Of a stretch of 64,000 nt of DNA, positions 27,494 to 37,084 are shown in pieces (position 1 is the stretch's first letter; each line of letters opens with the position of its first letter). The notes under the pieces were generated by a model. It was given only the letters and a program-made list of their open reading frames with translations. It did not search any database and was not told where the DNA came from. The translations under genes were made by a program, and so were the position numbers. The stretch comes from Melioribacteraceae bacterium (GTDB lineage: Bacteria > Bacteroidota > Ignavibacteria > Ignavibacteriales > Melioribacteraceae), in assembly GCA_011525875.1 (NCBI GenBank), contig WYBN01000009.1:426091-490090 (forward strand). The letters run 5' to 3'.

Positions 27494-30400
27494 TCAATCA
27501 GATTTCCCTTTTAATATCAAGCGTACCAATGTTCCGCTTCCATTGTTTGATTCAATATTCAATTCTCCCCGTAATATTTTTGCGCGTTCAAACAAACTTG
27601 CGATTCCCAGCGACCTCTTCGAAACCGCTTCATTAATGTTAAATCCCTTGCCGTCATCCTCTATGTTTAATTCAACGATTCCATCCCTGCGGATAATAAG
27701 TATGGAAGCGTTTAAAGCCCCCGAATGATTAATAATGTTGTTGACGGCTTCCTGTACTATCCTGAAAAAATTAATCGCAATTTCTTTTGGAATAATATCG
27801 TCAATATTATCTAAAAAATAAGTGAATTTAATTTTTGTGCCGGGGCTTATTTTCATTATCATTGATTCAATCGCTTTGGTTATACCGAGTCTGTCTATCT
27901 GATGCGGATGCAGATTGTATGCAATCTCTCTGATTTCATTGATAGACTCGAGCGCTAAAGCCTCGATGGATTTCGATTCTGCTAATAATTTTTTATACTC
28001 CGGTTCAATGTAGTTAAAGTGAGCTTTGTTTTTAATAATTAATAGATTTTGCCCCAGTCCGTCATGCAATTCTCTCGCGATGCGCTTTCTATCGCTTTCC
28101 ACGGATTGAATTAGATTACGCGAGAAAATTTCCTGAGCTTCCTTCTCCTTTTCAAACTGCTTCGTTTTCTTAAAATAGAAGTTAGCCCCGGTTAAAATTA
28201 TCAAGAGAACTGCAGAAGTCCTGAACCACCAAGTTGACCAAAAAGGCGGAGTGATAAAAATATTAACGGAAACACCTGCGTAATTCCAGATGCCGTCAGA
28301 ATTGCTTCCTATAACGCGGAATAGATATTCGCCCGGACTAATATGAGTATAATTTGCTATCCTATCGTTACCTGCATCTACCCAATTTTTATCTACTCCT
28401 TCTAATTTATAAAGAAATTTATTGGACGCCGGTTCGGTTAAATCGAGAGAGGCAAATTCAAATGCGAAAAAATTTTGATCGTAATCTAAATGCACCTCTT
28501 TGATAAACGATATTTCGTCATCGAACATGCGGCTTTTATTGAATAATTTAAAATCCGTTAAAACAATTTCGGGAACAGTTTCGTTTATGTTTATCTCATC
28601 CGGATTGAAATAATCAATCCCTTCTATGCCGCCGAAATACATTACGCCGTGTTTATCTTTATAACAAGCTCTGCGGTTAAACTCAAGATTCAAAAGTCCA
28701 TCAGCTTGGTCATAATTAGTGAAACGATTTTTGTTCAGATCGAAATTGCTCAAACCCTTGTTTGTGCTAAACCATAAATTACCTTTATTATCTTCGAGTA
28801 TAGCGTAAACCGTGTTGTCCGGCAGACCGTTATCTATAGTGTAAACCTCGAATTTGTTTTTATTAATATTATACTTTAACAAGCCGTCGCTGTGACTGCC
28901 GAGCCAAAGACTTCCTTTCCTGTCATTATGTACGAAATAAATTATGTCGGTCATCTTCTTATTTGGGAAATAATTCGATGGTGTAATTTTTCTGAATGAA
29001 TGGGTGCGCTTTGAGATTCTGATGAGACCAGTCGCACCTACCCAAACTAATGTATCGTCATCAGCTGCATAATTTGACTGCTCACCCAAAGTGATATATT
29101 CTGATTCGGAAATTGAATTCCCAAGGGTTGATTCGCGGAACTTATAAACATGGGAATAACTACATCCCCAAAAATATCCTTCGGAATCCTGCATAATCGC
29201 TGTAAAATTAATAGGCATGGGGGATGAATAATTAAGTGTCGGCTCCATGCTTTCGCTGAGCGTATAACTGTAAATCTTTTCGTAATCGAAAACAAAATAT
29301 TTTTTTCTGCCGTAAGGAAATGCGAAGTAATAAATGTTTCCAGCTGTGGTTCTAAATTTTTCCATGAAAGGCGTGTAATGGAAAAATTTTTCCAGCGACC
29401 GAAAATAAACGGCAAATCCCTTGTCAAGCGATGAAACGAACAAATTATTTTCTGCATCACCTTTGATATCCAAAATGAAATTAAATTCAAGAGAACCGCT
29501 ACCCTTTGATTGATTGCCGCGGAAGTGGTAAAATTTTTTTTGATTAAGGTTCAGCTTGTTAACTCCTCCGCCGAATGTGGCAATCCAAAGCAAACCGGAA
29601 TCATCTTCTATCATTGCGCTGATTCTATCGGAACTTAATGTGGTGTTTATGAACGAATTGCTTCGGTGCAATTGAAATTTCTTTTCTTCAGGGTCATATT
29701 TAACCAATCCGCTGTTTGTGCCAAACCATATTTTGCCTTTCGAATCCTTTAATATTGTGCGGACTTGAAAATCTTCGTCCATCCCGCTACGGCTGATATC
29801 AACAAAGTTAACCGATGATTTCTTTATATGGATGGAAAAATATCCGGCTGCATTCGCAGCCCAAATTTCATCCTCGCCGTATTTAATAACCGACCAAATA
29901 TTCTTTCCGTATAAACTCTCAAAATTGTAAACGCCCGCTTTTATTTCAGTTGAATTCTTTGCGATGTCATATAGGAATAAACCCAGCCCGCTAGCCACAA
30001 GCACGTACCTTTCATCTAATCTTAGCAGATTATTTATTGCCGAAGGGAATTTCTCATCAGCGTTTTCAACTAAACTGAAATTCCCTGTTGTTTTGTTAAA
30101 TAGAAAAAGACGTCCGAATGTGCCGGCTAAAAGAAGCGAATCGTTCAATTTTATTAATGCGTCAATAGAATTGTTTTCATGTATTCCATCGCCGGAATTA
30201 TTATGGTAATTAGTAAATGTTTCGCTGCGCTGATCAAATTTATTTAAGCCGGCCGCCGAACCTATCCACAATATGCCATCATTATCCTCAATGATACTGA
30301 TGATCTGATTGTTTGAAAGCGAACTTTCGCGCGGGACTCCTCTCTTATAAATTTTGATTTTATGTCCGTCAAATCTGTTCAGCCCGCCTTGAGTTCCGAA

Positions 30401-30574
30401 CCAAATAAAACCTCGGCTGTCGCGGTAGACGCAATGAACAACCCCCTCCGATAAACCGTCGCCGGGTAGTATGCGTGAGAATGTTAAACTTGTTTCGCTT
30501 CCTTCAGATGTGGACAATGGATATAAACACAAAACAAACAATACAGTGAAATAAATTAACCAGAGTGATTTCAT
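27494..30574 (-). CDS. Two-component sensor with N-terminal beta-propellers and HisKA_3 kinase
   Basis: A 1026-residue sensor kinase. A signal peptide or first membrane segment (about 1-24) is followed by about 13 Reg_prop repeats of the form GLNRFDGHKIKIY and DGILWIGSAAGLNKFD, which make two seven-bladed propellers outside the membrane. A Y_Y_Y domain follows (about 690-765: FLYKLEGVDKNWVDAGNDR), then a membrane segment (about 775-795) and a coiled linker. The HisKA_3 helix has ARELHDGLGQNLL with His837, and the HATPase domain ends with DDGKGFNINEA and LGIASLFERAKILRGELNIES. Unlike SusR-type hybrid sensors it has no receiver or AraC domain of its own; its LuxR partner is separate. Confidence 0.94.
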   Translation of the reverse strand: MKSLWLIYFTVLFVLCLYPLSTSEGSETSLTFSRILPGDGLSEGVVHCVYRDSRGFIWFGTQGGLNRFDGHKIKIYKRGVPRESSLSNNQIISIIEDNDGILWIGSAAGLNKFDQRSETFTNYHNNSGDGIHENNSIDALIKLNDSLLLAGTFGRLFLFNKTTGNFSLVENADEKFPSAINNLLRLDERYVLVASGLGLFLYDIAKNSTEIKAGVYNFESLYGKNIWSVIKYGEDEIWAANAAGYFSIHIKKSSVNFVDISRSGMDEDFQVRTILKDSKGKIWFGTNSGLVKYDPEEKKFQLHRSNSFINTTLSSDRISAMIEDDSGLLWIATFGGGVNKLNLNQKKFYHFRGNQSKGSGSLEFNFILDIKGDAENNLFVSSLDKGFAVYFRSLEKFFHYTPFMEKFRTTAGNIYYFAFPYGRKKYFVFDYEKIYSYTLSESMEPTLNYSSPMPINFTAIMQDSEGYFWGCSYSHVYKFRESTLGNSISESEYITLGEQSNYAADDDTLVWVGATGLIRISKRTHSFRKITPSNYFPNKKMTDIIYFVHNDRKGSLWLGSHSDGLLKYNINKNKFEVYTIDNGLPDNTVYAILEDNKGNLWFSTNKGLSNFDLNKNRFTNYDQADGLLNLEFNRRACYKDKHGVMYFGGIEGIDYFNPDEININETVPEIVLTDFKLFNKSRMFDDEISFIKEVHLDYDQNFFAFEFASLDLTEPASNKFLYKLEGVDKNWVDAGNDRIANYTHISPGEYLFRVIGSNSDGIWNYAGVSVNIFITPPFWSTWWFRTSAVLLIILTGANFYFKKTKQFEKEKEAQEIFSRNLIQSVESDRKRIARELHDGLGQNLLIIKNKAHFNYIEPEYKKLLAESKSIEALALESINEIREIAYNLHPHQIDRLGITKAIESMIMKISPGTKIKFTYFLDNIDDIIPKEIAINFFRIVQEAVNNIINHSGALNASILIIRRDGIVELNIEDDGKGFNINEAVSKRSLGIASLFERAKILRGELNIESNNGSGTLVRLILKGKSD

Positions 30575-30694
30575 CTACATTCCACTCCAACCGATAAATG
30601 AGTGTTTACACCTATAAAAATGAGGGGATTCACCTATTTGTTTCATCCAAGTTTATAAAAATATTGCACATAAAAAAAAGACAAGGAGTGCGGT

Positions 30695-31066
30695 TTGAAA
30701 TTAATGATTATTGAGGATAATGACAATATGCGGGAATATATAAAAAATTTAATTAAGGATTTTAAAGGCGAAATTATTGAATCGGATAACGGAACTGAAG
30801 CAGTAAAACTCTATAACCAACACTTACCCGATGCCGTTTTAATGGACATCGAATTGAACGGCATGGACGGATTAACAGCTTCTGAAAAAATAACGCGGAA
30901 ACATCCCGAAGCAAAAATCATTTTTATTACAAATTATGATGACGCTAATTACCGTAAACGCGCCGCTGATTTAAACTGCTTCGCTTATATTCTTAAGGAG
31001 AATTTATATCAGCTTGCACCCGCCCTAATAAATATTTCAACAACCAATCGAGGAGATCGTTTATGA
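30695..31066 (+). CDS. Single-domain response regulator (receiver only)
   Basis: A 123-residue CheY-like receiver with acidic residues ED at 7-8, phosphoacceptor Asp51 in LMDIEL, and YILKEN with the switch Lys. It has no output domain. The TTG start follows an AAGGAG ribosome-binding site at 30683. It is divergent from the propeller kinase and overlaps the following OmpA-like gene by 4 bases (ATGA), suggesting that it takes part in the same signalling region; the kinase might phosphorylate it. Confidence 0.9.
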   Translation: MKLMIIEDNDNMREYIKNLIKDFKGEIIESDNGTEAVKLYNQHLPDAVLMDIELNGMDGLTASEKITRKHPEAKIIFITNYDDANYRKRAADLNCFAYILKENLYQLAPALINISTTNRGDRL

Positions 31067-32082
31067 GAAAAATAACTGAAATATGCTTTATTCTAATCTT
31101 ACTGCAGGCATTTTCTATTTACGCCCAGAGCAAAAAGGTATATCAGAACTATGACTTTGTGCCGGGCGATAAAATTTTATTCGAAGATAACTTTACCGAC
31201 GGACAGGATGGGGAATTCCCTCCGCTGTGGAAATTAAAAGCCGGACAAGGAGTTGTTAATAAAGAATCTGACCAGAATGTTACGGTCTTAATTGACGGCA
31301 ACTATGCAATTGTCGAACCACGCATTAAAACCAAGGAGTATCTTGAAGATGCTTTTACCGTTGAATTTGATTACTACTCGGATGACGGCGATTATTATTT
31401 CGGAATCGTTATTGTGCTGGGAAATGATGAATACGATTTAGCGGGAATTTTGTTTGATAATCTCGGAAACGCTTCTACACATTATTTCCCTGACGGTGTT
31501 AATCTGCAAGGAACTCATCCCGATGCGGATAAATTCGAAACGGGTAAATGGCGGCATATAGCTATTGCTTACAAAAACGGGCAGATGAAATGTTATGTTG
31601 ACCAGCATCGTGTTCTTGTAATTCCTCAAACCGAATATCAACCCCGCTATGCACGTATTGCTGGAGTTGCTCCAATAAAATTTAAAGACTTCCGCATTGC
31701 TACAGGCGGCGGAATGAATATGCTTGATAAATTATATAAAGACGGTAGAATCGTTACTCACGGAATTTTATTTGATGCCGGAAAATCTACATTAAAACCG
31801 CAGTCCTACGGCGTGATAAATGAAATAGTAAAAATGATGATAGAAAACCCGGAAATAAAATTAAGTATTGAAGGACATACCGACAGCGACGGCAGCGATG
31901 CGAACAATCAAAAATTATCCGAAGACAGAGCCGCCTCAGTTAAGAATACTATCGTTGAATTAAAGATTGATGCTTCAAGACTTGAAACCAAAGGCTGGGG
32001 CGAATCTAAGCCTATTGACGATAACACCAAACCTGAGGGAAAAGCAAATAACAGAAGAGTTGAATTTGTGCTGATAAAATAA
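31063..32082 (+). CDS. OmpA-family lipid-anchored or periplasmic protein with N-terminal jelly-roll domain
   Basis: A 339-residue exported protein. The signal peptide covers about 1-21 (LQAFSIYAQ). Residues about 35-215 form a concanavalin/LamG-like beta-sandwich (ILFEDNFTDGQDGEFPPLWKL; RHIAIAYKNGQMKCYVDQHRV), often a glycan-binding fold. The C-terminal OmpA-like domain (about 230-339: GILFDAGKSTLKPQSYGVI, LSIEGHTDSDGSDANNQKLSEDRAASV, GWGESKPIDDN, NRRVEF) binds peptidoglycan. It would tether a surface domain to the cell wall layer. Confidence 0.9.
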   Translation: MRKITEICFILILLQAFSIYAQSKKVYQNYDFVPGDKILFEDNFTDGQDGEFPPLWKLKAGQGVVNKESDQNVTVLIDGNYAIVEPRIKTKEYLEDAFTVEFDYYSDDGDYYFGIVIVLGNDEYDLAGILFDNLGNASTHYFPDGVNLQGTHPDADKFETGKWRHIAIAYKNGQMKCYVDQHRVLVIPQTEYQPRYARIAGVAPIKFKDFRIATGGGMNMLDKLYKDGRIVTHGILFDAGKSTLKPQSYGVINEIVKMMIENPEIKLSIEGHTDSDGSDANNQKLSEDRAASVKNTIVELKIDASRLETKGWGESKPIDDNTKPEGKANNRRVEFVLIK

Positions 32083-32101
32083 CTTTCAAATTGGAGGAAA
32101 A

Positions 32102-32845
32102 ATGAAATTAATATCGAAAATTACACTTGCTGGATTTTTGTTCTGTTTTTTTTATCTAAGTGCTTATGCACAGCAAAGCCCCAAACAAATATTTGATTTG
32201 ATGCCGGATATTCCAAAAAATTACAATGAATCAATAGATCCCGGGAATTGCAGCAAGTTCAACTCGCTAAAAAATAAGCTGGAGGAAACAAACCCTATTA
32301 TTACAAGGACTTTACAGGAACTTCAGCCAAAAGTTCAAACAGCGATGATGCAAAATCCGATGGTAATGGCAGATGAAGCAATTATTAATTTAATGCAATA
32401 TGCAAGTCATGAATACTTTACGATAATAACCGAAGAAAATATGAAAGTAAATAATATTATTTCAGAAATGAAATCTGCATTTAACGAAGAGCTTCAGCAG
32501 ACTAAACAGAGCATAGAGGCAAAATATGACTGTGGAAAACACATGGCAGGTTCGCCGCAGGAAGAGGCATGTGATAATGCCAGAAAAAATGAATTGTTTG
32601 AAAAAAGCGTAAAGCTCTACAACGAATATCTTAAGGAAATTGAACCAGACTTACTTAATTACAAAGCAATCTTGAAAAAATGCATTATGTATTTGCATGA
32701 TAATATAACTGCGGTTAAAGAAAAAAATAATGATGTTGCCCGTTATTATATCAGCAACGCAAATTTTTATGCAAATCTTCTTATTACCGGTTTCCCGCTG
32801 AATGATATACACTGTGAACATCCTAATTTTATACCGATGCCTTGA
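32102..32845 (+). CDS. Secreted protein of unknown function
   Basis: A 247-residue protein with a signal peptide (about 1-23, AYAQ) and a TTGGAGG ribosome-binding site. The mature part is mainly helical and charged, with Cys residues at NPGNCSKF-like, DCGKH, EEACDNA and KKCIMY positions that could form disulfides. I do not recognise the family. It sits between the OmpA-like gene and the large T9SS cargo gene, so it may work with one of them at the surface. Confidence 0.7.
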   Translation: MKLISKITLAGFLFCFFYLSAYAQQSPKQIFDLMPDIPKNYNESIDPGNCSKFNSLKNKLEETNPIITRTLQELQPKVQTAMMQNPMVMADEAIINLMQYASHEYFTIITEENMKVNNIISEMKSAFNEELQQTKQSIEAKYDCGKHMAGSPQEEACDNARKNELFEKSVKLYNEYLKEIEPDLLNYKAILKKCIMYLHDNITAVKEKNNDVARYYISNANFYANLLITGFPLNDIHCEHPNFIPMP

Positions 32846-32855
32846 TTAATTATTT

Positions 32856-35800
32856 ATGGAATCTAATATGATAAGTACATATCAAATTTTTAAAATGATT
32901 TTGCTGCTAATTTTGCTTCTGTTTTGTTGCAGCGACAATCTTTATGCACAAACATTTACCGTAAATACTCTCGATGATACTCTGCCGTGGGATAATCCCG
33001 ATACTGATGAAGATGAAGCTGATGACGGCAACCCGGTTGATGCAAACGGAAATATTTCACTGCGCTCGGCATTATTGGAAACGAAGGGCGGCGAATTATT
33101 TCCAAGAACAGTAATTGTTGAAATGGCTGGCACTATTTCCGCGGATATCCTATTTGGCCCATTCACGATTTTTGACGGATTTAAGATTCAAGGGAACAAC
33201 TCAACATCTGTATCGGGAATGGTATTTACTGTTATTGGAAGCGATAGTGAAATCAGCGGAATTAATATCCTCTCATCACCTTTTGGCGGAGTCACAGTTT
33301 CGCTGGGTTCAAATATCGTTATCAAGAATAATGTGATATCAGGTAATTCTCAATCAGGAATAACTATCGGACAAATGGTTTCTAATGTTAGAGTTACAGG
33401 CAATAAGATTGGAACAAACATTTCTGGAAATTCGGCTAACGGAAATAGCCCTGCCGGAATAACAGTTGCTTCGGGTGCGACTAATATTATTATCGGCGGC
33501 GACGATGAATCGGATAGAAATATTATTTCGGGGAATACCATCGGCATAATGCATCCCGGCGAGGATGTGGTTATAAAAGGGAATTATATAGGAACCGATA
33601 GAAGCGGCATGTTTGCCGTTCCAAATACTCAGCATGGCATTGCATTGACCGGCCAGTCAAACACTATTTTCAACAACGTCATATCGGGAAACGGCTTGTA
33701 CGGAATTATTATGTCTCATCTTTTAAACCCGTGTACAAACAACAAAATTTATGGAAATAAAATCGGGGTTACCGCTAATGACACGCTCCCGCTTCCAAAT
33801 TTAACCGGTATTAATATACTCGGAAATTCTACAAATAATATTATAGGCTCATCTTTATCTCAAGAATTTGAACCGAATATAATTGCATACAATTCCGCCA
33901 ACGGAATTTTCTTTCAAGAAAGTCAGATGGGGACACCAAACAAAAATAGTTTTCGCAAAAATTCTTTTTTTGAAAACGGCGGGCTCGCTGTTGAAATATC
34001 TAGTAATCTACAAAACGGTATTCAAAAGCCGGTACTCGACAGCCTAAAGAAAAATGACAGCGGAAAATATATTCTATATGGAAACAATGCTCCTCCTAAT
34101 TCCAAAGTTGATATTTATTATGCGGCTGCCGATCCGACAGGATTCGGCGAAGGAAAAGAATGGATTAAAGAGACAACCTCGGATATGGACGGTAAATTTG
34201 AAGTTGAACTCGACGAGGTAAACTGCAATCCGCTTACCGCCTCTGCAACTGATAATCAAGGAAACACTTCAGAGTTTTCCCAAAATCTGCAGGCGCTGCC
34301 GTCCTCTAAAAGTGTTTCTGTTAGCTGCGAAGGTCCTTATCTCGAAGGTATTTCTTTTGACGTAACATTCACCGTAGAAATTGATTGGGGCGGCACACCA
34401 GATGCAATAAGAAAAGCCAGGTTTACACTCAACGGGCAGAATGAAAAAGAAGGAAATCTTACGGACAACACCGCCGATGTGCAGTATAATATTAATCAGG
34501 CAAGCGGAGGTTCAAATAATCTTGAATTAAAACTCGAAGGCTGCATAGGTACCGTTGACTTAGGCAGTATTTACGATTTCTGCACTGCCCCTCTGCCCTC
34601 ATACCTAAGCTCACCTCAACCTTCATGCAACGGCGGGAGAGTAAAATATACTGAACAGGTTACTTTTCCCGATAATATTACATCCGCTCCGCAATTATCT
34701 TCTATAAACGACGATGTCCCTTTTATTAATGGTGCTTTGGGTATAATCGGAGTTCCGACATTAACAGCTTCAGTGGAGTTTCCCGGTTCAATCACCGCGC
34801 CGTCTTTTAATTCTTCCTTTTCATTAGCGGGAACAAGTTTTAGTTTCGGAGCAGACGTAAGCGGAGATTTAACATTGGACTGCAGCGGCACGGGAGGAAC
34901 TGCAAACGCAAATTTGAATGCTTCAATATCGCACACATTTAGTTATGGGCTAAGCGTATCGCAATATATGCCTCCCTGCGGCGGACCGCCGGTTGTGAAA
35001 GATTTATGTGAGCTTGCACGCTCATACGGCAATTTACTAACTGTAGGCGCTACTGTCGGCGGTTCAATTGATGTAACAGTTGATTTTGATGTTGCAAGCT
35101 TAAGTTTTACAGGCGGTTCCGGCATCGGAACTGCAACGTTAACGCCCTTTTTAAATGTATTATCGTTTAGTGCCAGCGGCACAGGAAGTTTATCCCTGGG
35201 TGTATCCGTTCCGTCATTCGAAATACAAAATCTCTCGGCAAGTGTTGTCTTCAACGTATCAGAGTCTATTTCAGGATGGTCACGACAGTTTGGACCTTAC
35301 ATACATCCTACATTTACTAAACCCGGCGAGATTGAACCTTTAATGGGAAGAGAATTTAACAGAAAAATTTCCATCTTCAACTGGGAACGAAGCGCATCCA
35401 CCGAAGAGTTAGTGGAAGAAAACGCTTCGGCAGATGTTAAAGTGATAACTGCATCAGGTAATGCAAATAAAAAAGCCGTTGTTTGGAGTGATGAAAATCC
35501 AAACTACTCAAAGCCCTCGGCTGATATTTACGTAAAGATCTTTGACGGAACAAGTTGGAAAGATAAAATCAACTTGACCGGCGACATTCAAATTGATAGA
35601 GACCCGCAGGCAGCTTTTGATTTGAACAATAATCTTGTAGTGGTCTGGGAGCGGAATGCATCTTCTTCAATTCCTGATGGGGATGAAATTTACTCCGAAG
35701 ATTTCTTAACCAAATCCAAAATACAATATGCCGTTATTGACGCTAACAACGGATTTATTATTTCTTCCGGCAGTCTCGGAGAGGATGAAAGATATAATTA

Positions 35801-36866
35801 TAAACCCCAGCTTGCTTCGCATGAAGGGTTTATCGGGTTAATGTGGCAGTCTTCCAATGCAAAAACCTTCTTCGGTAATATAAACGACAAAGTAACATTA
35901 GAATCCTTGAAATGGACAGGCAGCCAATGGGCTGATCAAAAAACAATTTCGAATCAGCTAAAAGGATTGATTGAGTGGAATTACTCGCTCTATTCAAATC
36001 AGAAAGCATTTATTTCGATGACGGTAGATACTGACGATGATCTTTCGACCCCGCATGACAGAGAAATTTTTACGGCGAAGTATGACGGAAACAATTGGAA
36101 TGAGCCTGTGCGTGTAACTAATAATAACCGTTTGGATATGGGAGTTCATTCAAATTATACAAATGATGGAGACGAGGTTTTAACCTGGTTCGACGACGGA
36201 GAAATTCTCGGCTTAATAGGAGATTTAACCCAGCCCGCACAGGTTTGGTTTAGTCAAGATGCAAAAATTACTCTCGAATTTCTGAACGGAAATATCATAG
36301 CTGATGAAGATACACTTTTATTGATATGGCAGCAGGCGGGAAAAATATTTTATTCTCTTTCGCCTAAATCACAGATCGAGTGGGGTCAACCGGCAATATT
36401 TAAATTTAACCAGGAACCGAATGCTTCTTTTTCGGCTGCAAAAAATAATGCGGCGAAAATTGACCTGGCTTATACGCAGATAAAGCTGCTCGAAGATGGA
36501 GTAACTTTAACGGACAAGAGCGATATTTATTTATCAACTTTCGATTTAGGATATATACCGACAAGCGTGAAAGGCGGTAAAATTACTCCGCCGGATAAGT
36601 TTAACCTTTCTCAAAATTACCCTAATCCTTTTAATCCGAGCACAACAATTTCATATTCGCTTCCAGTTGCATGTGATGTAACGTTGAAAGTATTCAACAC
36701 ACTCGGCGAAGTAGCCGCAACATTAATTGACAACGAATGGAAAGAAAGCGGAACACACAATTATCAATTTTCCATTATCAATTATCAATTACCAAGCGGT
36801 GTATATTTTTACCAACTGCAAGCGGGTAAGTTTAGACAGACGCGCAAATTAGTTTTGCTCAAATAA
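32856..36866 (+). CDS. Large T9SS-exported beta-helix protein with C-terminal sorting domain
   Basis: A 1336-residue secreted protein. The signal peptide covers about 1-32 (DNLYAQ). A CSLREA-like entry segment (FTVNTLDDTLPWDNP, ISLRSALLE) leads into a right-handed parallel beta-helix (about 85-370, repeats such as NVISGNSQSGITI and NKIGT). Middle beta-rich domains (about 400-850) are followed by a region resembling a beta-propeller (about 870-1240). The end carries the type IX sorting domain: FNLSQNYPNPFNPSTTISYSLP, VTLKVFNTLGE, PSGVYFYQL and the terminal RKLVLLK. It is probably exported and attached to the cell surface. The role is unknown; adhesion or polymer binding is possible. Confidence 0.9.
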   Translation: MESNMISTYQIFKMILLLILLLFCCSDNLYAQTFTVNTLDDTLPWDNPDTDEDEADDGNPVDANGNISLRSALLETKGGELFPRTVIVEMAGTISADILFGPFTIFDGFKIQGNNSTSVSGMVFTVIGSDSEISGINILSSPFGGVTVSLGSNIVIKNNVISGNSQSGITIGQMVSNVRVTGNKIGTNISGNSANGNSPAGITVASGATNIIIGGDDESDRNIISGNTIGIMHPGEDVVIKGNYIGTDRSGMFAVPNTQHGIALTGQSNTIFNNVISGNGLYGIIMSHLLNPCTNNKIYGNKIGVTANDTLPLPNLTGINILGNSTNNIIGSSLSQEFEPNIIAYNSANGIFFQESQMGTPNKNSFRKNSFFENGGLAVEISSNLQNGIQKPVLDSLKKNDSGKYILYGNNAPPNSKVDIYYAAADPTGFGEGKEWIKETTSDMDGKFEVELDEVNCNPLTASATDNQGNTSEFSQNLQALPSSKSVSVSCEGPYLEGISFDVTFTVEIDWGGTPDAIRKARFTLNGQNEKEGNLTDNTADVQYNINQASGGSNNLELKLEGCIGTVDLGSIYDFCTAPLPSYLSSPQPSCNGGRVKYTEQVTFPDNITSAPQLSSINDDVPFINGALGIIGVPTLTASVEFPGSITAPSFNSSFSLAGTSFSFGADVSGDLTLDCSGTGGTANANLNASISHTFSYGLSVSQYMPPCGGPPVVKDLCELARSYGNLLTVGATVGGSIDVTVDFDVASLSFTGGSGIGTATLTPFLNVLSFSASGTGSLSLGVSVPSFEIQNLSASVVFNVSESISGWSRQFGPYIHPTFTKPGEIEPLMGREFNRKISIFNWERSASTEELVEENASADVKVITASGNANKKAVVWSDENPNYSKPSADIYVKIFDGTSWKDKINLTGDIQIDRDPQAAFDLNNNLVVVWERNASSSIPDGDEIYSEDFLTKSKIQYAVIDANNGFIISSGSLGEDERYNYKPQLASHEGFIGLMWQSSNAKTFFGNINDKVTLESLKWTGSQWADQKTISNQLKGLIEWNYSLYSNQKAFISMTVDTDDDLSTPHDREIFTAKYDGNNWNEPVRVTNNNRLDMGVHSNYTNDGDEVLTWFDDGEILGLIGDLTQPAQVWFSQDAKITLEFLNGNIIADEDTLLLIWQQAGKIFYSLSPKSQIEWGQPAIFKFNQEPNASFSAAKNNAAKIDLAYTQIKLLEDGVTLTDKSDIYLSTFDLGYIPTSVKGGKITPPDKFNLSQNYPNPFNPSTTISYSLPVACDVTLKVFNTLGEVAATLIDNEWKESGTHNYQFSIINYQLPSGVYFYQLQAGKFRQTRKLVLLK

Positions 36867-36872
36867 ATTAAT

Positions 36873-36905
36873 GAGGGCGCAGACATGCGTCCTCTATTCT
36901 TTTCT
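36873..36905 (+). terminator. Likely terminator after the T9SS cargo gene
   Basis: GAGGGCGCA (36873-36881) pairs with TGCGTCCTC (36886-36894), 9 bp with one G-T pair and a GACA loop, followed by the T-rich TATTCTTTTCT. Confidence 0.65.
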
Positions 36906-37084
36906 GCAGCCAATTAATTATACCGAACACTGCGTTTATCAATTGATCCGGCGTTATTTAATCAGCTTCACACGAAGTTCTCTTGAGTAATATTAAGATT
37001 ATGATTAAGATTCGGATATAAAAATTTTGAACCGGATAGAATCGGATGAACATGAAAAAATTATTAGAACTTTCAACCAGAAAT

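Noticed and set aside
34616..35254. Minus-strand open frames of 100-106 residues inside the T9SS cargo gene
   Set aside because: They lie wholly antisense to a gene with clear signal peptide, repeats and sorting domain, and their translations show no domain features.
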